Shown here: piece by piece, positions 24,464 to 35,584 of the stretch | Numbering within the stretch: position 1 is the stretch's first letter | Layout: every line of letters begins with the position of its first letter | NCBI GenBank assembly: GCA_015178975.1 | Contig: WHVD01000135.1 | Location: 159,415-223,414 of the forward strand | Source of the DNA: Hysterangium stoloniferum | Lineage: Eukaryota > Basidiomycota > Agaricomycetes > Hysterangiales > Hysterangiaceae | DNA length: 64,000 bases | Direction: 5' to 3' | The notes under the pieces: generated by a model | Told to the model about the DNA's origin: nothing | The model's database searches: none | What the model saw: only the letters and a program-made list of their open reading frames with translations | Made by a program: the position numbers and the translations under genes

Positions 24464-26476
24464 ATGACTCTAGAGGACCTTTGCTCATCGGCTATTTTCT
24501 CAGACATCGCCGAGGGTTCAAGTCTACCCGGAGCAGATGTTGAGCGATCTTACCTACGCGCCATGGCAATATCCAGAGTGTCTGGCGAGCTTTCCCCGTA
24601 TTTTCCGCAAGCTTTTTCTTAACAACACACACATAGGCCTCACTTCCAGTGATATCATGACCATGTCTAAAGAGTTTTGGAGATTGCACATCAATCCCAT
24701 TTTATGTCTTGATGGCGCCGCCACTACGCTGCTCACCATACAGTACAATTTAGTCGCGGGAACCCTCGGTCCTTTTGTAGGGGCACGGGAAGATCTCAAG
24801 GGTCTGCTACAGGATATAATGAGCTTCAAAGTAATGTGTGTCATCACTGCATACCGCCTGTGAACAGTGCTCACCTTATTTAGAGGTCAATTCTGTCTCA
24901 CAGAAGTTGGACATGGTCTCGATGCGTTTAATTTGGAGACGACGGCGACAATTCTCGAAGACGGTCAGTTTGATCTTCATACTCCTACTCAAAATGCGGC
25001 AAAGTGGGTTTCCCTGCACACTCAAACCATCGTTTAAATTCAGGTGGTTTCTATATTTCAGATATATGCCACCTACAATCCCAGTGCTCGGCCTTCCTTG
25101 TGTTGCTATTGTTTTTGCGAGGCTCATTGTTAAAGGTGAACATCGTGGGATTAGGCCATTTATCGTACCCCTTAATGATGGCCATAATATGTGCCATGGT
25201 GTGGAGGCAAAGTGAGTTTGATTGTTCTATAATGAAATCAAGCGATAAATCCACCCTTAGGTTACTTCCATCGCGGGGTGGAAGTCAACGAGTAAACCAC
25301 TCCATTACTTCGTTCCACCACGTGAAATTGCCTTGCACAGCTCTTCTTGAAACATGTGAACCGCGGGGTACGCCTCACGAGGAGTTTCTCAAATCTATAT
25401 GGCGAGTTTCAGTGGGAGGATTAGCCTTGGCATCGATTGCCATACCGGCACTAAAAATTGCAGCCCATATTGCGACACGCTACAGCCTCAGACGTATGGT
25501 CAGAGGCGCTACGGGATCACTTGTCCCTGTCTTGTCATTTAGTACCCAGCAGCTACCTATCTTCACGTGTCTTGCCCAAATTCTGGTGCTTGAGGCCTGT
25601 TATGCCCATGCAGTGAAGGTGTTTGTGGATAAGAAGGTCGATCAATGCGTCAGACAAGGAGTTGCAACGTGCGTCAAGGCCATTATGGTTCAGCATTGTC
25701 AGGCTTCCCATCTTGCTTTGTCTGAACGCTGTGGCGCTCAAGGGCTTTTCTCATACAACCAGTTCGTATCACAGCACGTACGTACGGTATGTATATAGTA
25801 TGAAAAAAGTTGGACTGACTTCCTAAAACAGAGTGAAATGCGGGGGGTTGCAATTGCCGAAGGGGATGTACTTGTATGCTCCATTCGTAAGTCTCCTTTT
25901 TATGTTTCGAAAATATAAGAAAAATATAAGCACTTTTTCAAAGGTTTAGCTACAGAAATTCTCATCGGAAGATACGAGCTACCTTCCTCTCCAAACCCCG
26001 ACAGTCTTCTCAGCAAACATGAACAAGGTATTCTCAACGAAAATACCGCGGTGGCGACTATGTATGGACACCGTAGTGATACATTCGCCTCCCGTGTTCT
26101 CCCCCAGTGTCAAGCTATAGTAGAAGCAATCGGTCACCGCATGGCATACGATGCGGCCCTTGCAGACGGCATTCCGGACAGTCTTCTGCAATTGTACGCT
26201 TGCAGTGCTATCAAAAATGACATGGCGTGGTACGTTGAGAATAAAGTCCTGTCGCGCTCCGAGTTAGTCGGCATGGAAGGCGCCGCTCTTGAAGCCGCAA
26301 AGCCTCATCTACGACGGTGGATAGAAGAACTACGTGTCGACCCATATGTGAAAGCACCGATTACAAGTGATCGGAAGTGGTTTGAATTCGTGGGAAAACT
26401 AAATGTATTCAGAGGGGAAGCGAGAGGCTATGGTGGTAATTGGGCGCGAAGGGACGCGAAGGTGGCGCGACTGTAA
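24464..26476 (+). CDS. Acyl-CoA oxidase / acyl-CoA dehydrogenase-like flavoprotein with PTS1
   Basis: Likely a peroxisomal FAD enzyme oxidising an acyl-CoA. It starts MTLEDLCSSAIFSDIAEGSS, then AMAISRVSG/LTSSDIMTMS. That join needs an intron 24589-24640 with GC..AG borders; ordinary GT borders do not keep frame. Then LCLDGAATTLLTIQYNLVAG, CLTEVGHGLDAFNLETTA (the TEVGHG flavin/substrate block), HTPTQNAAKYMPPT, GIRPFIVPLNDG, SITSFHHVKLPCTALL, LQ..SERCGAQGLFSYNQ (C-terminal oxidase region) and ENTAVATMYGHRSDTF. The last three residues are ARL, a type-1 peroxisome signal, before TAA. Relatives act in beta-oxidation; the copy beside P450s, an SDR and an MFS pump suggests chain shortening or desaturation of a metabolite. 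All other introns I followed keep frame. Confidence 0.83.
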
Positions 26477-27540
26477 TAAACGTAGTTGATATCAATATTC
26501 AATGATAATCAAAGTGAAAGAAAAATAAATCCTAAAACTTGGGAAATTCTCAAGCTCCAATGCGGTCATTATGTAACGGTAAAATATGTTCTAGCTATAG
26601 TTTACTGGTGAGTTTGTTGGGCAGTTCCTAGGTGATAAATTCCTGAGAATAATTGGAATTGTTATATCTCCTTCACGTATTTAAGTGAAGTAAAAAATGG
26701 GCTTTCAAGTCCTACATCGTGTCTCCTTCTTAATTGGGAAGTAGCGCTGGAGCCAAACCACTTTTACTGGGTCTGTTGTTGCCCTGGACTCTGCAATTTT
26801 TCTTTTTCTATTATGATTTCTGACTAGATGCGAAATTGATTTATCTAATAAGCAAAGGTAGAGTTCGCGTCAATCAAAATATACACTCGTGCCACTCCTG
26901 CTGTGGTGATAAGCATTGTTCAATGGTATTTGAAATATCAATAGTCTTAGATTTCATTTATGTTATTGATACTGGGACAATAGCCAGACATTACAACCTG
27001 AAGTTGAAATCATTCAAGATGTTCGTCCACCTTCGCGCCATCATGATGGCCCATCTATACCGCATGGCAGCTGGCCAAAATAATTCTCGGGCCGACGCAG
27101 GTGCTGCTTGTAAGGAGCAACCCCGCTGATTTCCATCGGAAATATCCTTTCGTATTGCGCGGGAGTTCCATTATAGGCTATGCCGTCATATATAATATAA
27201 ATAGGAGTTGGTGAAACTACCACCAACTCTTGTCACGCATGGAGTCCTTGGTTCGAACACCGTCCACTCGGCAAAGATACTATTCCGTAAAACATCCCTT
27301 TTTCTAACCTGCACTACGACACCATCCTTTCGTCCGTTTTTTTCATCACAAACGGGAAGGGTTAATCACACGCAGACCCCAGCCGGAAGTCAGGCAAAAA
27401 ATAATTTGCAATATCTAACCATTAAAATTGGTTAATAAATTATAAATTATACAAAATGTTAGCTCTTTTTATAATGTGGTCTTAGGTCATAAAATATTGT
27501 GAGGGATTCGATAAACATATTAACCATCCAGAGTCCTGAT
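26477..27540. other. Intergenic, nothing recognised
   Basis: AT-rich, between the convergent ends of the oxidase-like gene and P450 C. No gene seen. Confidence 0.45.
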
Positions 27541-29507
27541 TCAAGTATCGGTATTTACTCTCGAAGTCGCCTGGACAAGTAACGGCTGTCGAAAGACAGT
27601 GGTCCTCATGTTTACAACATTTTCTTCGAAATATGCGTGTCGGAAACTGGGTGCCAGAGTGATGTCAAATTCCAGCAATAACTTTGCTGCAACAAGGTGA
27701 AGCTCCTGAATAGCCAAGGTTTTACCGAGGCAACCGAAAGGTCCTACACAGGATGTGTTTAGCGGTACCTAATGGAGTACAGAGACCTACCATAAGAGAA
27801 ACACATCACGGCGGATTTATTCAAAATCGAATTGGGACCCAGTCCACCTGGCAGCCACCTTTCTGGTCTGAACTCAAGGGGAAAAGGGGAGAAATTCTCG
27901 GGATTAACCTGCTGTGTAAATGCTGGAACTGCAACGGTAGTTCCTTCAGGAATGTAGGTGCCGCTCAAATAAGCACCTCCCCGTGGAACCACGCGAGGGA
28001 GACCTGGAAATGGAGTTCCCAGACGAAGTCCTTCATTTACAACCGCGTTAAGATAAGGCATTGATGTCAAATCATCGTGGCTGGAGCCGATAATCTTGTC
28101 TGGAAATGTAGCATCAAGTTCGGCGGATAATTTCTCGTACACGGCTCGATTAGACAAGACATGATATAAGAGTAGGGTAAGCACTCCAGATGTCGTGTCA
28201 GATCCTGTGACAGTGGTTTATCAATGAAATGTTATTATTTTTTAAAATGATTCGCATACCGGCTTGGATAGCAAAAAGAGTATCCAGATTCAATTCTGCG
28301 TCATTGAGGTTCGACCCTAGCTATATTCAACAATTTAGAGTCAGTCATAATTTTTACCTGTGCAGGATGTAGTATGGCTTACAAGGTGGGACGAGATATC
28401 TGAAGTAGTCTCTTCTGACAATCTCCTAGAAGCGACAAGGCTCTGTGCGAGTCTTTCCAACGCGTGTACATCTTTAGTTACCGGGAGGTACCACATTATG
28501 TCGAACAATGCGGGCATCTCTCCAAGCCTATTGAGCTTCATTAGAGATGTATGTTCGGTATAAATTAAATTCGTTACACTTCAAATGCAATTGTTGCTTT
28601 TTGACCACTTGATACTAAACCGTATTTGTCATTGTCTTGCATGAGTTCCTGTAATCAATTCCGTCAACGTATACCCAGAACATTTGTTGATCGATTCACG
28701 ATACGACTGGATCCTCCAAAGGTTATATCTCCCTACTTGAGATCAGATCTATCCGACAGCGCAATCGATTATTGCGTAACTTACCATTACATCATACGAC
28801 CAATGTTGAATGCACGAAGTTAAGTCAATATTCCCGCTCTTTGAGCGTCTGCGGTCCATGCACTCTACCAACTCATTTGTACGTCTTGTAATAACTTCTC
28901 TGGCGTTTGCCAGACTATAGAAGATATAATGAGTTTTGATCGGTGCTCAGGCGCGTACTCACCTAGCAGCCGTGAATGCCGCTGCCCAAACACGACGACG
29001 TTGGTTGTGCTTTTCTTTCCCTCTAATGAAGAACAGTCCTGCCTGGTCAAAACGACCTGGTCTGTATGCTTCGCTTTTGTCCATGCATTGAGAAGAAGAA
29101 TAAATCGGCGCTATCGCACTGAACGCATTTATTGATACGGAATTTGGACCTAATCAGAAAAATAAGAAAATAGCAAAAAACGAAGGAGCGGGTAATGTTG
29201 GTCACGTTCGAGTACCTGTACGAACAATTGCACCATATTTATCGTGGAGTTGTTTGATCCGAAGGTGTCTTTTCCCAGTATACACCATATAAGCAGCCGG
29301 TAAGGAAGATATTTTGTTAAGTAGCGGACCAGGGAACGACTCGAGAGGGTGGAGAGGCGAGAGTCTGTAGGTGATCGTAACAAGACAGAGTGTGGCGAAG
29401 TGGGAGGCTAGAAACAGGGCAGCACGGAACGAAGAATAGAGAAATCCATGATGGGCGAGAGAGAATAAGGAGGCGATCACAGAGAAAAGGAGAAAGCAGA
29501 CCCCCAC
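27541..29507 (-). CDS. Cytochrome P450 monooxygenase C
   Basis: Paralogue of P450 B. It starts MGVCFLLFSVIASLFSLAHH with a long hydrophobic N-terminus, then YRLSPLHPLESFPGPLLNKI, LHDKYGAIVRTG, NSVSINAFSAIAPIYSSSQC, RRVWAAAFTAA, IQHWSYDVM/GDITFG, ELMQDNDKYGLVSSGQKA, GEMPALFDIMWYLPVTKDV, the I-helix AGSDTTSGVLTLLL, the K-helix EGLRLGTPFPGLPR, FRPERWLPGGLG, and the heme loop FSYG/PFGCLGKTLAIQEL. It ends VQATSRVNTDT with TGA at 27541. Introns fall at the same places as in P450 B. The GDITFG to ELMQ stretch is poorly resolved, but no certain break was found. Divergent from the MFS gene. Confidence 0.87.
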
Positions 29508-30877
29508 AGCGGTGTCGCCGCGTAAATTGTACTTGTGAAGGACAATAACTGTAACCTAAATTGACGAAAACGATTGAATCGACGAGGCATAAAGAGCAAC
29601 AACATAGCAGCTCCAAGTTCTTACTGTGGCTCCAATAGCTGCAATGCGTGGCGTGATAAAAGCTGTTAAAGTGTCGCTTAGTTTGAAGATGAGCTGTGGC
29701 ATTTGCGTGGTTGTGTTTGTTTGACAATCCTAAAGTTTTCAAAGGCAGCGAATCTCGCGAGATGGGGAAGTTGATTAAGAATTTAGAAGAACGGACTCAG
29801 TCGTGACCCTTACATTTGTGGGGACAAGAATATTAAATTTGCAATAGCCTGAGAATCCAAGCTGGATCAATCACTTAAAACTTTAGCATGACCAGGATGG
29901 GGGCGTTCTTAGAAACTCAGAAACGATTACTGCCGATCAAAAGATCGGTTCTGTTTAAACGCTGATGTAAGTCCTTAGCCTATATCTATAAATAAATCAT
30001 TTATTTTCAATTATTTGAAGAAATCTATCTTTAATGAATAAGAAATTTTCGCTGTCAAGATATCTGTTATATTTTTTCAACTTTGATAATATTTATATAG
30101 AAGTCCTCTAACTTTAAGTCCACAATCTTCCAACAAACGTACTGATGTCTTTAATATGATAATTATGAGAAAACCATTGACATTAAGAAGAATACATCAT
30201 ATATCAATACATAGGGAAGAAGATCAAGTTGAGATTTGGAGAGCATAGGATTTTCTTACCATCATAATTTGATATTATTTTTATATTTTGGAATTATATA
30301 ACATTCCTTTTTTATTATATTTGTAATTGTATTAGTGATAGATACCTTTCCAAGATTTTATCTAGTACCAGTAACCAGCACGGCGAGCTCAGTTCCATTT
30401 GTTCTTCAGATGATCGCTACTAATTCCATTCTACACCGGAGATTCATTTTGTGCTGATAGCTTGTGATCCTAGCGCCCTTCTTATACGTGATATCAAACC
30501 TTCTGGAAGAGCAAAGAGGCCACGGAGCACTGCACTTAAACATTACCAAATTTGTACAAAAACTCTACCACCTCCCAAATAAATCTGATTTTTATTCCCC
30601 TTGTAAAAAGCTTGCTTTTGGCTGTAGGAATATTTTCCCAAGAGTAATTTCTTTTAGCTCCAAAACTCACATTTTCTGACTTGAATATGAGTCAACTCAA
30701 TTCAAAAATTCAGTTTCCAAGGGTGTTCTTCGGGTTGACATACCCCAGATATGTGGTACTAGGGTTAGCACACTGTCAATTTAGTACGTGTACCAAGTTA
30801 AGTTGGTGTCTAAGTGCGGTGCTCCATGGACAGTGGGTTGTAAACAAGGCATCCGTCTCGATTTATTTTCCCCTGCT
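29508..30877. other. Divergent intergenic region of P450 C and the MFS gene
   Basis: About 1.37 kb, very AT-rich at 29980-30350. No gene seen. Must hold both promoters. Confidence 0.45.
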
Positions 30878-32828
30878 ATGGAACATGAGGCTCCTCACCC
30901 TCTATCAATGACCACAAGGGCTTTGCTGTTTTTATTCTGTTTCTCTCAGTTTCTAGACACCTTCAACAGCTCCGCTTTTTTCTCAGCTATTCCGTCCATT
31001 TCAGGAGCCATCGGTCTGGAGGGAAACGATACCGTCTGGCTTATTAGTGCTTATCAATTGACTTTCGCATCCTTTTTGCTATGTAGTGGACATGTCAGCG
31101 ACGTATACAAACCCAGTGAGTATCCTGTGCCTCTAGGTCAGATGACGTTTTGATACTAATATGGCTTCAAAGAATGGGTTTTTGTAACCGGAATAGCCAT
31201 CTTTGGAGCATTATCTCTAGTCAGCGGGTTTATAAGTAATAAAGTGGTTTTTTTGGTACTTAGGGCAGTGATTGGGATCGGTACGTACAGAAACGACGTC
31301 CCATCATACGTCCAGACGTTCAAGAAATGATGTTGTAGCTGCGTCTCTTACCATTCCTTCGGCATTGCATCTCCTAGTTCAACTTCACCGCGATCCCACA
31401 GAGCAGGCCCGAGCAATCGCAATTTTCAGTGGTGGCGTTGCAGCCGGAAACAGTGAGATTCGAACTCTTTTGTTAGACTTATGTTCTTATGAAATGGAAG
31501 TCGTGGGTTTGGTGGTTGGAGCTATTTTTGTTCAATTCGCATCCTGGCGTTGGATCTTCTTCCTCGAGGCTATGGTTGCCTTACCCGTGGCAGGGATCTG
31601 CTCTATACTGATTCCTTCCATTATATCGTCGAGGAGTGAGGAATCTTTGGCAGGAGGTCATACCGCTCCGACAAGTCTGGATATTATTGGTGTCTCGGTT
31701 TTAACCAGTAAGCATTTGGATTCTCGCCTTCTCGCGAGTCAATGCATATGAAAGTACTTCCAGCATCCCTGCTACTATTTATACTTGCAGTAACGTCTGG
31801 ATCCACATCTGGGTGGGCATCTCCTATTGTTATGGCTCCCCTGGTAATATCAGTGGCCTTTTTAGGGCTTTTTATCTGGTGGGAAAATCACATACCACCT
31901 GCAACCGCCGCACTGTGAGTTCCATATTATAGTGTCCCCTGAAGAAACTCAACTGTATTGAGTGTCTTTATCACAGGCCTCCAAAAACGTGGTTTTATCC
32001 CAACTTCTCCATAATATTTGTAGTTTCTTTGTTCCCCATTGTGTGGTGGACGTCGGTGTTATATCAGTTTAGCACGTTGTGGCAAGACATCTACAATTGG
32101 AGTCCAGTGCGATGTGCAATACATTTGTACGCACTTTTTCGTCGTCCAAGATGGCTCTATTGGCTTAGCACTGTGAAAAACTCAGGCTTCCTATCGGCGT
32201 GTTGGGAATTGCAGTCATGGCATCTTCTGGTGGTCTTTCTAATACATTCGAATCGAAGACGATTATCCTCACAGGGCAGGGATTAACATTGGTGGCAACA
32301 ACACTTCTCCCATTCGCAAATAGTCCAAGTAGATATTGGTCATATGTGTTTCCCGCATTCTGCATCGGAACGACTGGTACAGCTTTGACATTTACGCATT
32401 CCAAGTATGTCCGACGTTATGAATATCATAATACTTTTGTTTGACGCTCAATATGTCAGTATCGCCATTCTCCGGACGGCCCCACCCACGCAATCGGGGA
32501 CAGTGGGGGCTATTTTCAATGCTGCGTTGCAATTAGGTGGAGCCGTCGGGGTTGCAGCCATATCGTCTCTTCAATCAAGCATTGACAAGAAAAAGGAACC
32601 TTGTCACCTTTCTCCGGAAGGGCTGCGGGATTTTGGCTGCTTCTCGGACTTTGCAGCGCAGAATTTATCAGCATTCTCATATTTTATCGGACGAAACCTG
32701 TGGCGGCCGAACAGAGCTCCGCCAAAAACAACGAAATGGGTACGCAAAGTCCGTCGAACAATGACGTACTACCCTTAGTATCGCCTAATGAAATCCACTC
32801 TCGGTCAGCCTCCGGATTAATTGTTTAG
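30878..32828 (+). CDS. MFS transporter, DHA2-like drug/H+ antiporter (one-base frameshift near the 3' end)
   Basis: Plasma-membrane exporter of the 14-helix type by motif. It starts MEHEAPHPLS, then FSQFLDTFNSSAFFSAIPSI, VWLISAYQLTFASFLLCSGH with SDVYKP (motif A region), LRAVIGIGAASLTIPSALHL, PTEQARAIAIF, VQFASWRWIFFLEAMVALPV (motif C region), SGWASPIVMAP, PPKTWFYPNFSIIFVVSLFP. An intron at about 32126-32187 joins AIHLLPIGVLGIAVMASSGG. Then TALTFTHS/IAILRTAPPTQS, GAIFNAALQLGGAVGVAAIS. After SSIDKKK the frame changes: one missing A in the run at about 32588-32597 restores LSPFSGRAAGFWLLLG and the tail ending SASGLIV at 32828. So it is either just broken or the base is a sequencing error. Likely exports the island's product. 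Confidence 0.85.
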
Positions 32829-32949
32829 TTCTATTGTATTAATACACCCCAGCCGAACTATACATCGTTTAATATTTATAAATGTCTTTTTTATCCCATC
32901 TCTAAGTATATCCAAGCTGAAGGGGATCGCCACAAACACAGTGAGCATC

Positions 32950-32980
32950 CAAGCATTCTAAGAATTTCTTAGAATGCTTG
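32950..32980. repeat. Perfect 15-bp hairpin at the edge of the gypsy insertion
   Basis: CAAGCATTCTAAGAA, one T, then TTCTTAGAATGCTTG. The last four bases form the start of the CTTGT target duplication of the Ty3/gypsy element. Lies between the MFS gene and the deaminase pseudogene in the pre-insertion sequence. Confidence 0.7.
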
Positions 32981-32981
32981 T

Positions 32982-33383
32982 TGTAATCCTGGTGGTCTTA
33001 CGACAGAAACATACGTCACACCAACACTGACCGCTCACCGATTGTCTCCCCGATCATCCCCCTTCTGGTGGCCACACCATCCCGCTCGCCTATTGTCGCC
33101 GGGATTGTTCCCCTTTTTTCGTCTCGCTGCCCTGATCGCAATTATTAATTTCCCGTCTCCGCGATCACTTCCCCCTCGAACAACATTTTTCTTGTGCCTT
33201 GGTGCCTTTGTTCTCCAATTGTTCCGCCGGAAGAAGTCCTTTAAGAGAGAATCTTTTAGTAGCTACTCTCATAGAAAAAGAACTCACCTATCACTTACTG
33301 TCTTACTGTATATTGTTACGATTCGCAATCAGATAACATTGTCCTGTCTGTTGCTGAGTGAGGCTGATACCTACAGCCTTACA
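32982..33383 (+). repeat. 5' LTR of the Ty3/gypsy element
   Basis: 402 bp, TG...CA, almost identical to 44056-44449 from TGGTGGTCTTACGAC onward. The visible differences are mostly single-base transitions. Confidence 0.9.
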
Positions 33384-33471
33384 CTTTTTTTTTGACATCG
33401 ACAAAGCTCTGACCACCGTGTCTCACTTACTGTCAACATCTACACCACCGCTCACTCGCTCGGAAACAAGA

Positions 33472-34490
33472 TGGAGACACCAACTCGGATTACCCTCTCT
33501 TCTCATCAATCCCTTCACAAACGATACACCAACCTCACCCACCTGACCCACTGAACCTGATTCATCAGAAACTGAGACCAATACTGACACTGAACCCTTC
33601 AGGCTACAACCATATGTGTCACACCACAACCTACCATCATCACGACAATCCAAGAAAATAAAAATGCCACAAGTAGACGACTCACAACCTATCGCTGAAG
33701 TTAGGATCAGCAAGCTGAAGGAATGCCCCATGTTAACCGCTGGTCGATACATGCCACTGGTTCACCAAGGCTGGTCTGTTGCCTGCTGGCGATACATGAA
33801 ATTTGGAGAAAGAAAGTCTGAAGAGGTGGTTAGTTATGTAGCCGACGCAATGATGGAGCCATGACTTATGGCCTGGTACCAGGGAGATCAAAAACATCTT
33901 GATGGTCTCACTCTATATCAGTATCTAGAAGAACTGGCTTCCATCACACTCGAAAAGAACTGGGCTCACCTTATCAGGGAGAAAATCCTCACAACCCCTC
34001 AAGGCAACCACAGATTCATAGATTGGAAAATCGAGATGGAGAACCTTAATGCAATCTTAACCACCTCGGCCAAATCTTTCGCACTATCAACAGCCACTTT
34101 AAAAACACAACTCAAAGCAAACCTTGACAAAGTGCTCAAGTGCAACCTCTTCATCGAGCCGATCATCTCTACAGAACTTGCTGCATGGACCCATGAGGTA
34201 AAAGAACGCGATGAACACATTCGTGAACAACAAGAGATTGTCCAAGAACAGATTCTAACAAATAATGCAGCCCATGCCCTGCGCCACAATGAAAGAAAGG
34301 ATTTAGCCTCCAGATTATCAGATCCTCCTTCGAACTCCATGTCCACCACCAAAATTGCCAGCATAAAACTCCCCAGGCTAACGGATGATGAATGAAAACT
34401 CCTGCAAGATCATGGTGGATGCACTCGCTGCCGCAATTTCTACACAGGACACCGTTCGGACACTTGCCCAATGAAAACCACCAACTCATG
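33472..34490 (+). pseudogene. gag pseudogene of the Ty3/gypsy element
   Basis: Capsid-like protein. Recognisable parts: LTAGRYMPLVHQGWSVACWR, then MAWYQGDQKHLDGLTLYQYL, ITLEKNWAHLIREKILTTPQ, DWKIEMENLNAIL, WTHEVKERDEHIREQQEIVQ (coiled-coil-like) and the zinc knuckle CTRCRNFYTGHRSDTC near 34423-34470. Nonsense codons TGA at 33862 and 34393 and a frame change near 33546 break it. After NSW the frame continues at 40715 once the solo LTR is removed. Confidence 0.82.
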
Positions 34491-34531
34491 GTGTTACGAC
34501 CGTGTTGCAACCCTATTGGTCCCGAGGTTAT

Positions 34532-35584
34532 TGTTAAGTTCCCGAACAAAGCTCCACGGATAGTCCCGCGGAGGTTTCCGGTAACTATTCTGAACACACA
34601 CTTGCTTCCGGGAAATAGTCCCACGGATTCCCCGGGCAATAGGTCCCGGGAAAGTTCCGGGGATTATTAGTACAAGGAACGGTGATATCAGAATAATTAC
34701 CAGAAAGATATGGTGAACGACTGAGATGGACTTGGCTTCAGCTTATAGGCTGCGCCCTCGTACACTCATTCGGGTGTCCATATTTCAAGCTGACAGAATG
34801 CATACAGAAAGATATAGATTCCGGAGTTCCCGTGGGAGTTCCGGGAATCGAGTGTGCAGACAGACAAGAGGACTAGAGACTGTTCAAGGATCAAACTTGT
34901 TCGGGGGAAAACTAGTTCGAGATTGAAACTGGATTCTAAGTACATGAACATAGCAGACTTATATAGACTGTGAAATGTAATAATACCAAATCCGGTATTA
35001 ATGAGAGGCAGAACTATTAAACATAAAACAAAACAGGTAAATACTAAACTGGGAATAGGGACGGAACGGAACGGGAGCAGAGAATGAATCATGACAGATC
35101 ATTTAACCATAACTGGAGCGGGGCTCAGTTAGAGGGGTTCCGGAAGTCCGGTCGGAGTCCGGTGACTTGGTGCACAAGATAGTGTCGGGTATAGACAGGC
35201 TTGATGTGCAGGAGGTCCAGTGGAGTCCGGTGGGTTTTCCAATGACTGGTGTGTGAGACGCAGAGACAGATAACAGGAGCGGGGTTCTATGCTCTGTTAG
35301 AGGGGTTCCAGGAGTCCGGTCGGAGTCCGGTGACTGGTACATAAGACACAGAGTGTCGGGTGTACATAGAGTGGAGTCCGGAGTCCGGTGGAGTCCGAGG
35401 ACTGGTGTATGAGACAGAGGGTTAGGTGCAGACAGGTGGGGTGCGTACAGAGAGTCAGGCATAAACGAGTTGATGTACAGGGTCCCGTGGGAACTCCGGT
35501 TGTTACTATACAATATAGAGGGTCGGGAGCATGTAGGATGGGGTCCGGGGGCCCGGAGGCCGGCGGGTTTTCCGGTTCCTGACA
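34532..35584 (-). repeat. Left LTR (3' LTR by orientation) of the LARD
   Basis: 1053 bp, TGTTAAGTTCCC to TTCCTGACA on the plus strand. Open frames inside it are not genes: the same frames recur in the right LTR. Confidence 0.93.

Noticed and set aside
27236-27262. GGTTCGAACACC, resembling a tRNA B box
   Set aside because: The flanking bases do not form a T-arm or acceptor stem, and no A box at the right distance was found.
13300-32828. A hidden polyketide, peptide or terpene synthase in the island
   Set aside because: No DDxxD/NSE pair, ketosynthase cysteine block or adenylation motif seen on either strand, and the gaps are too short for a PKS or NRPS.
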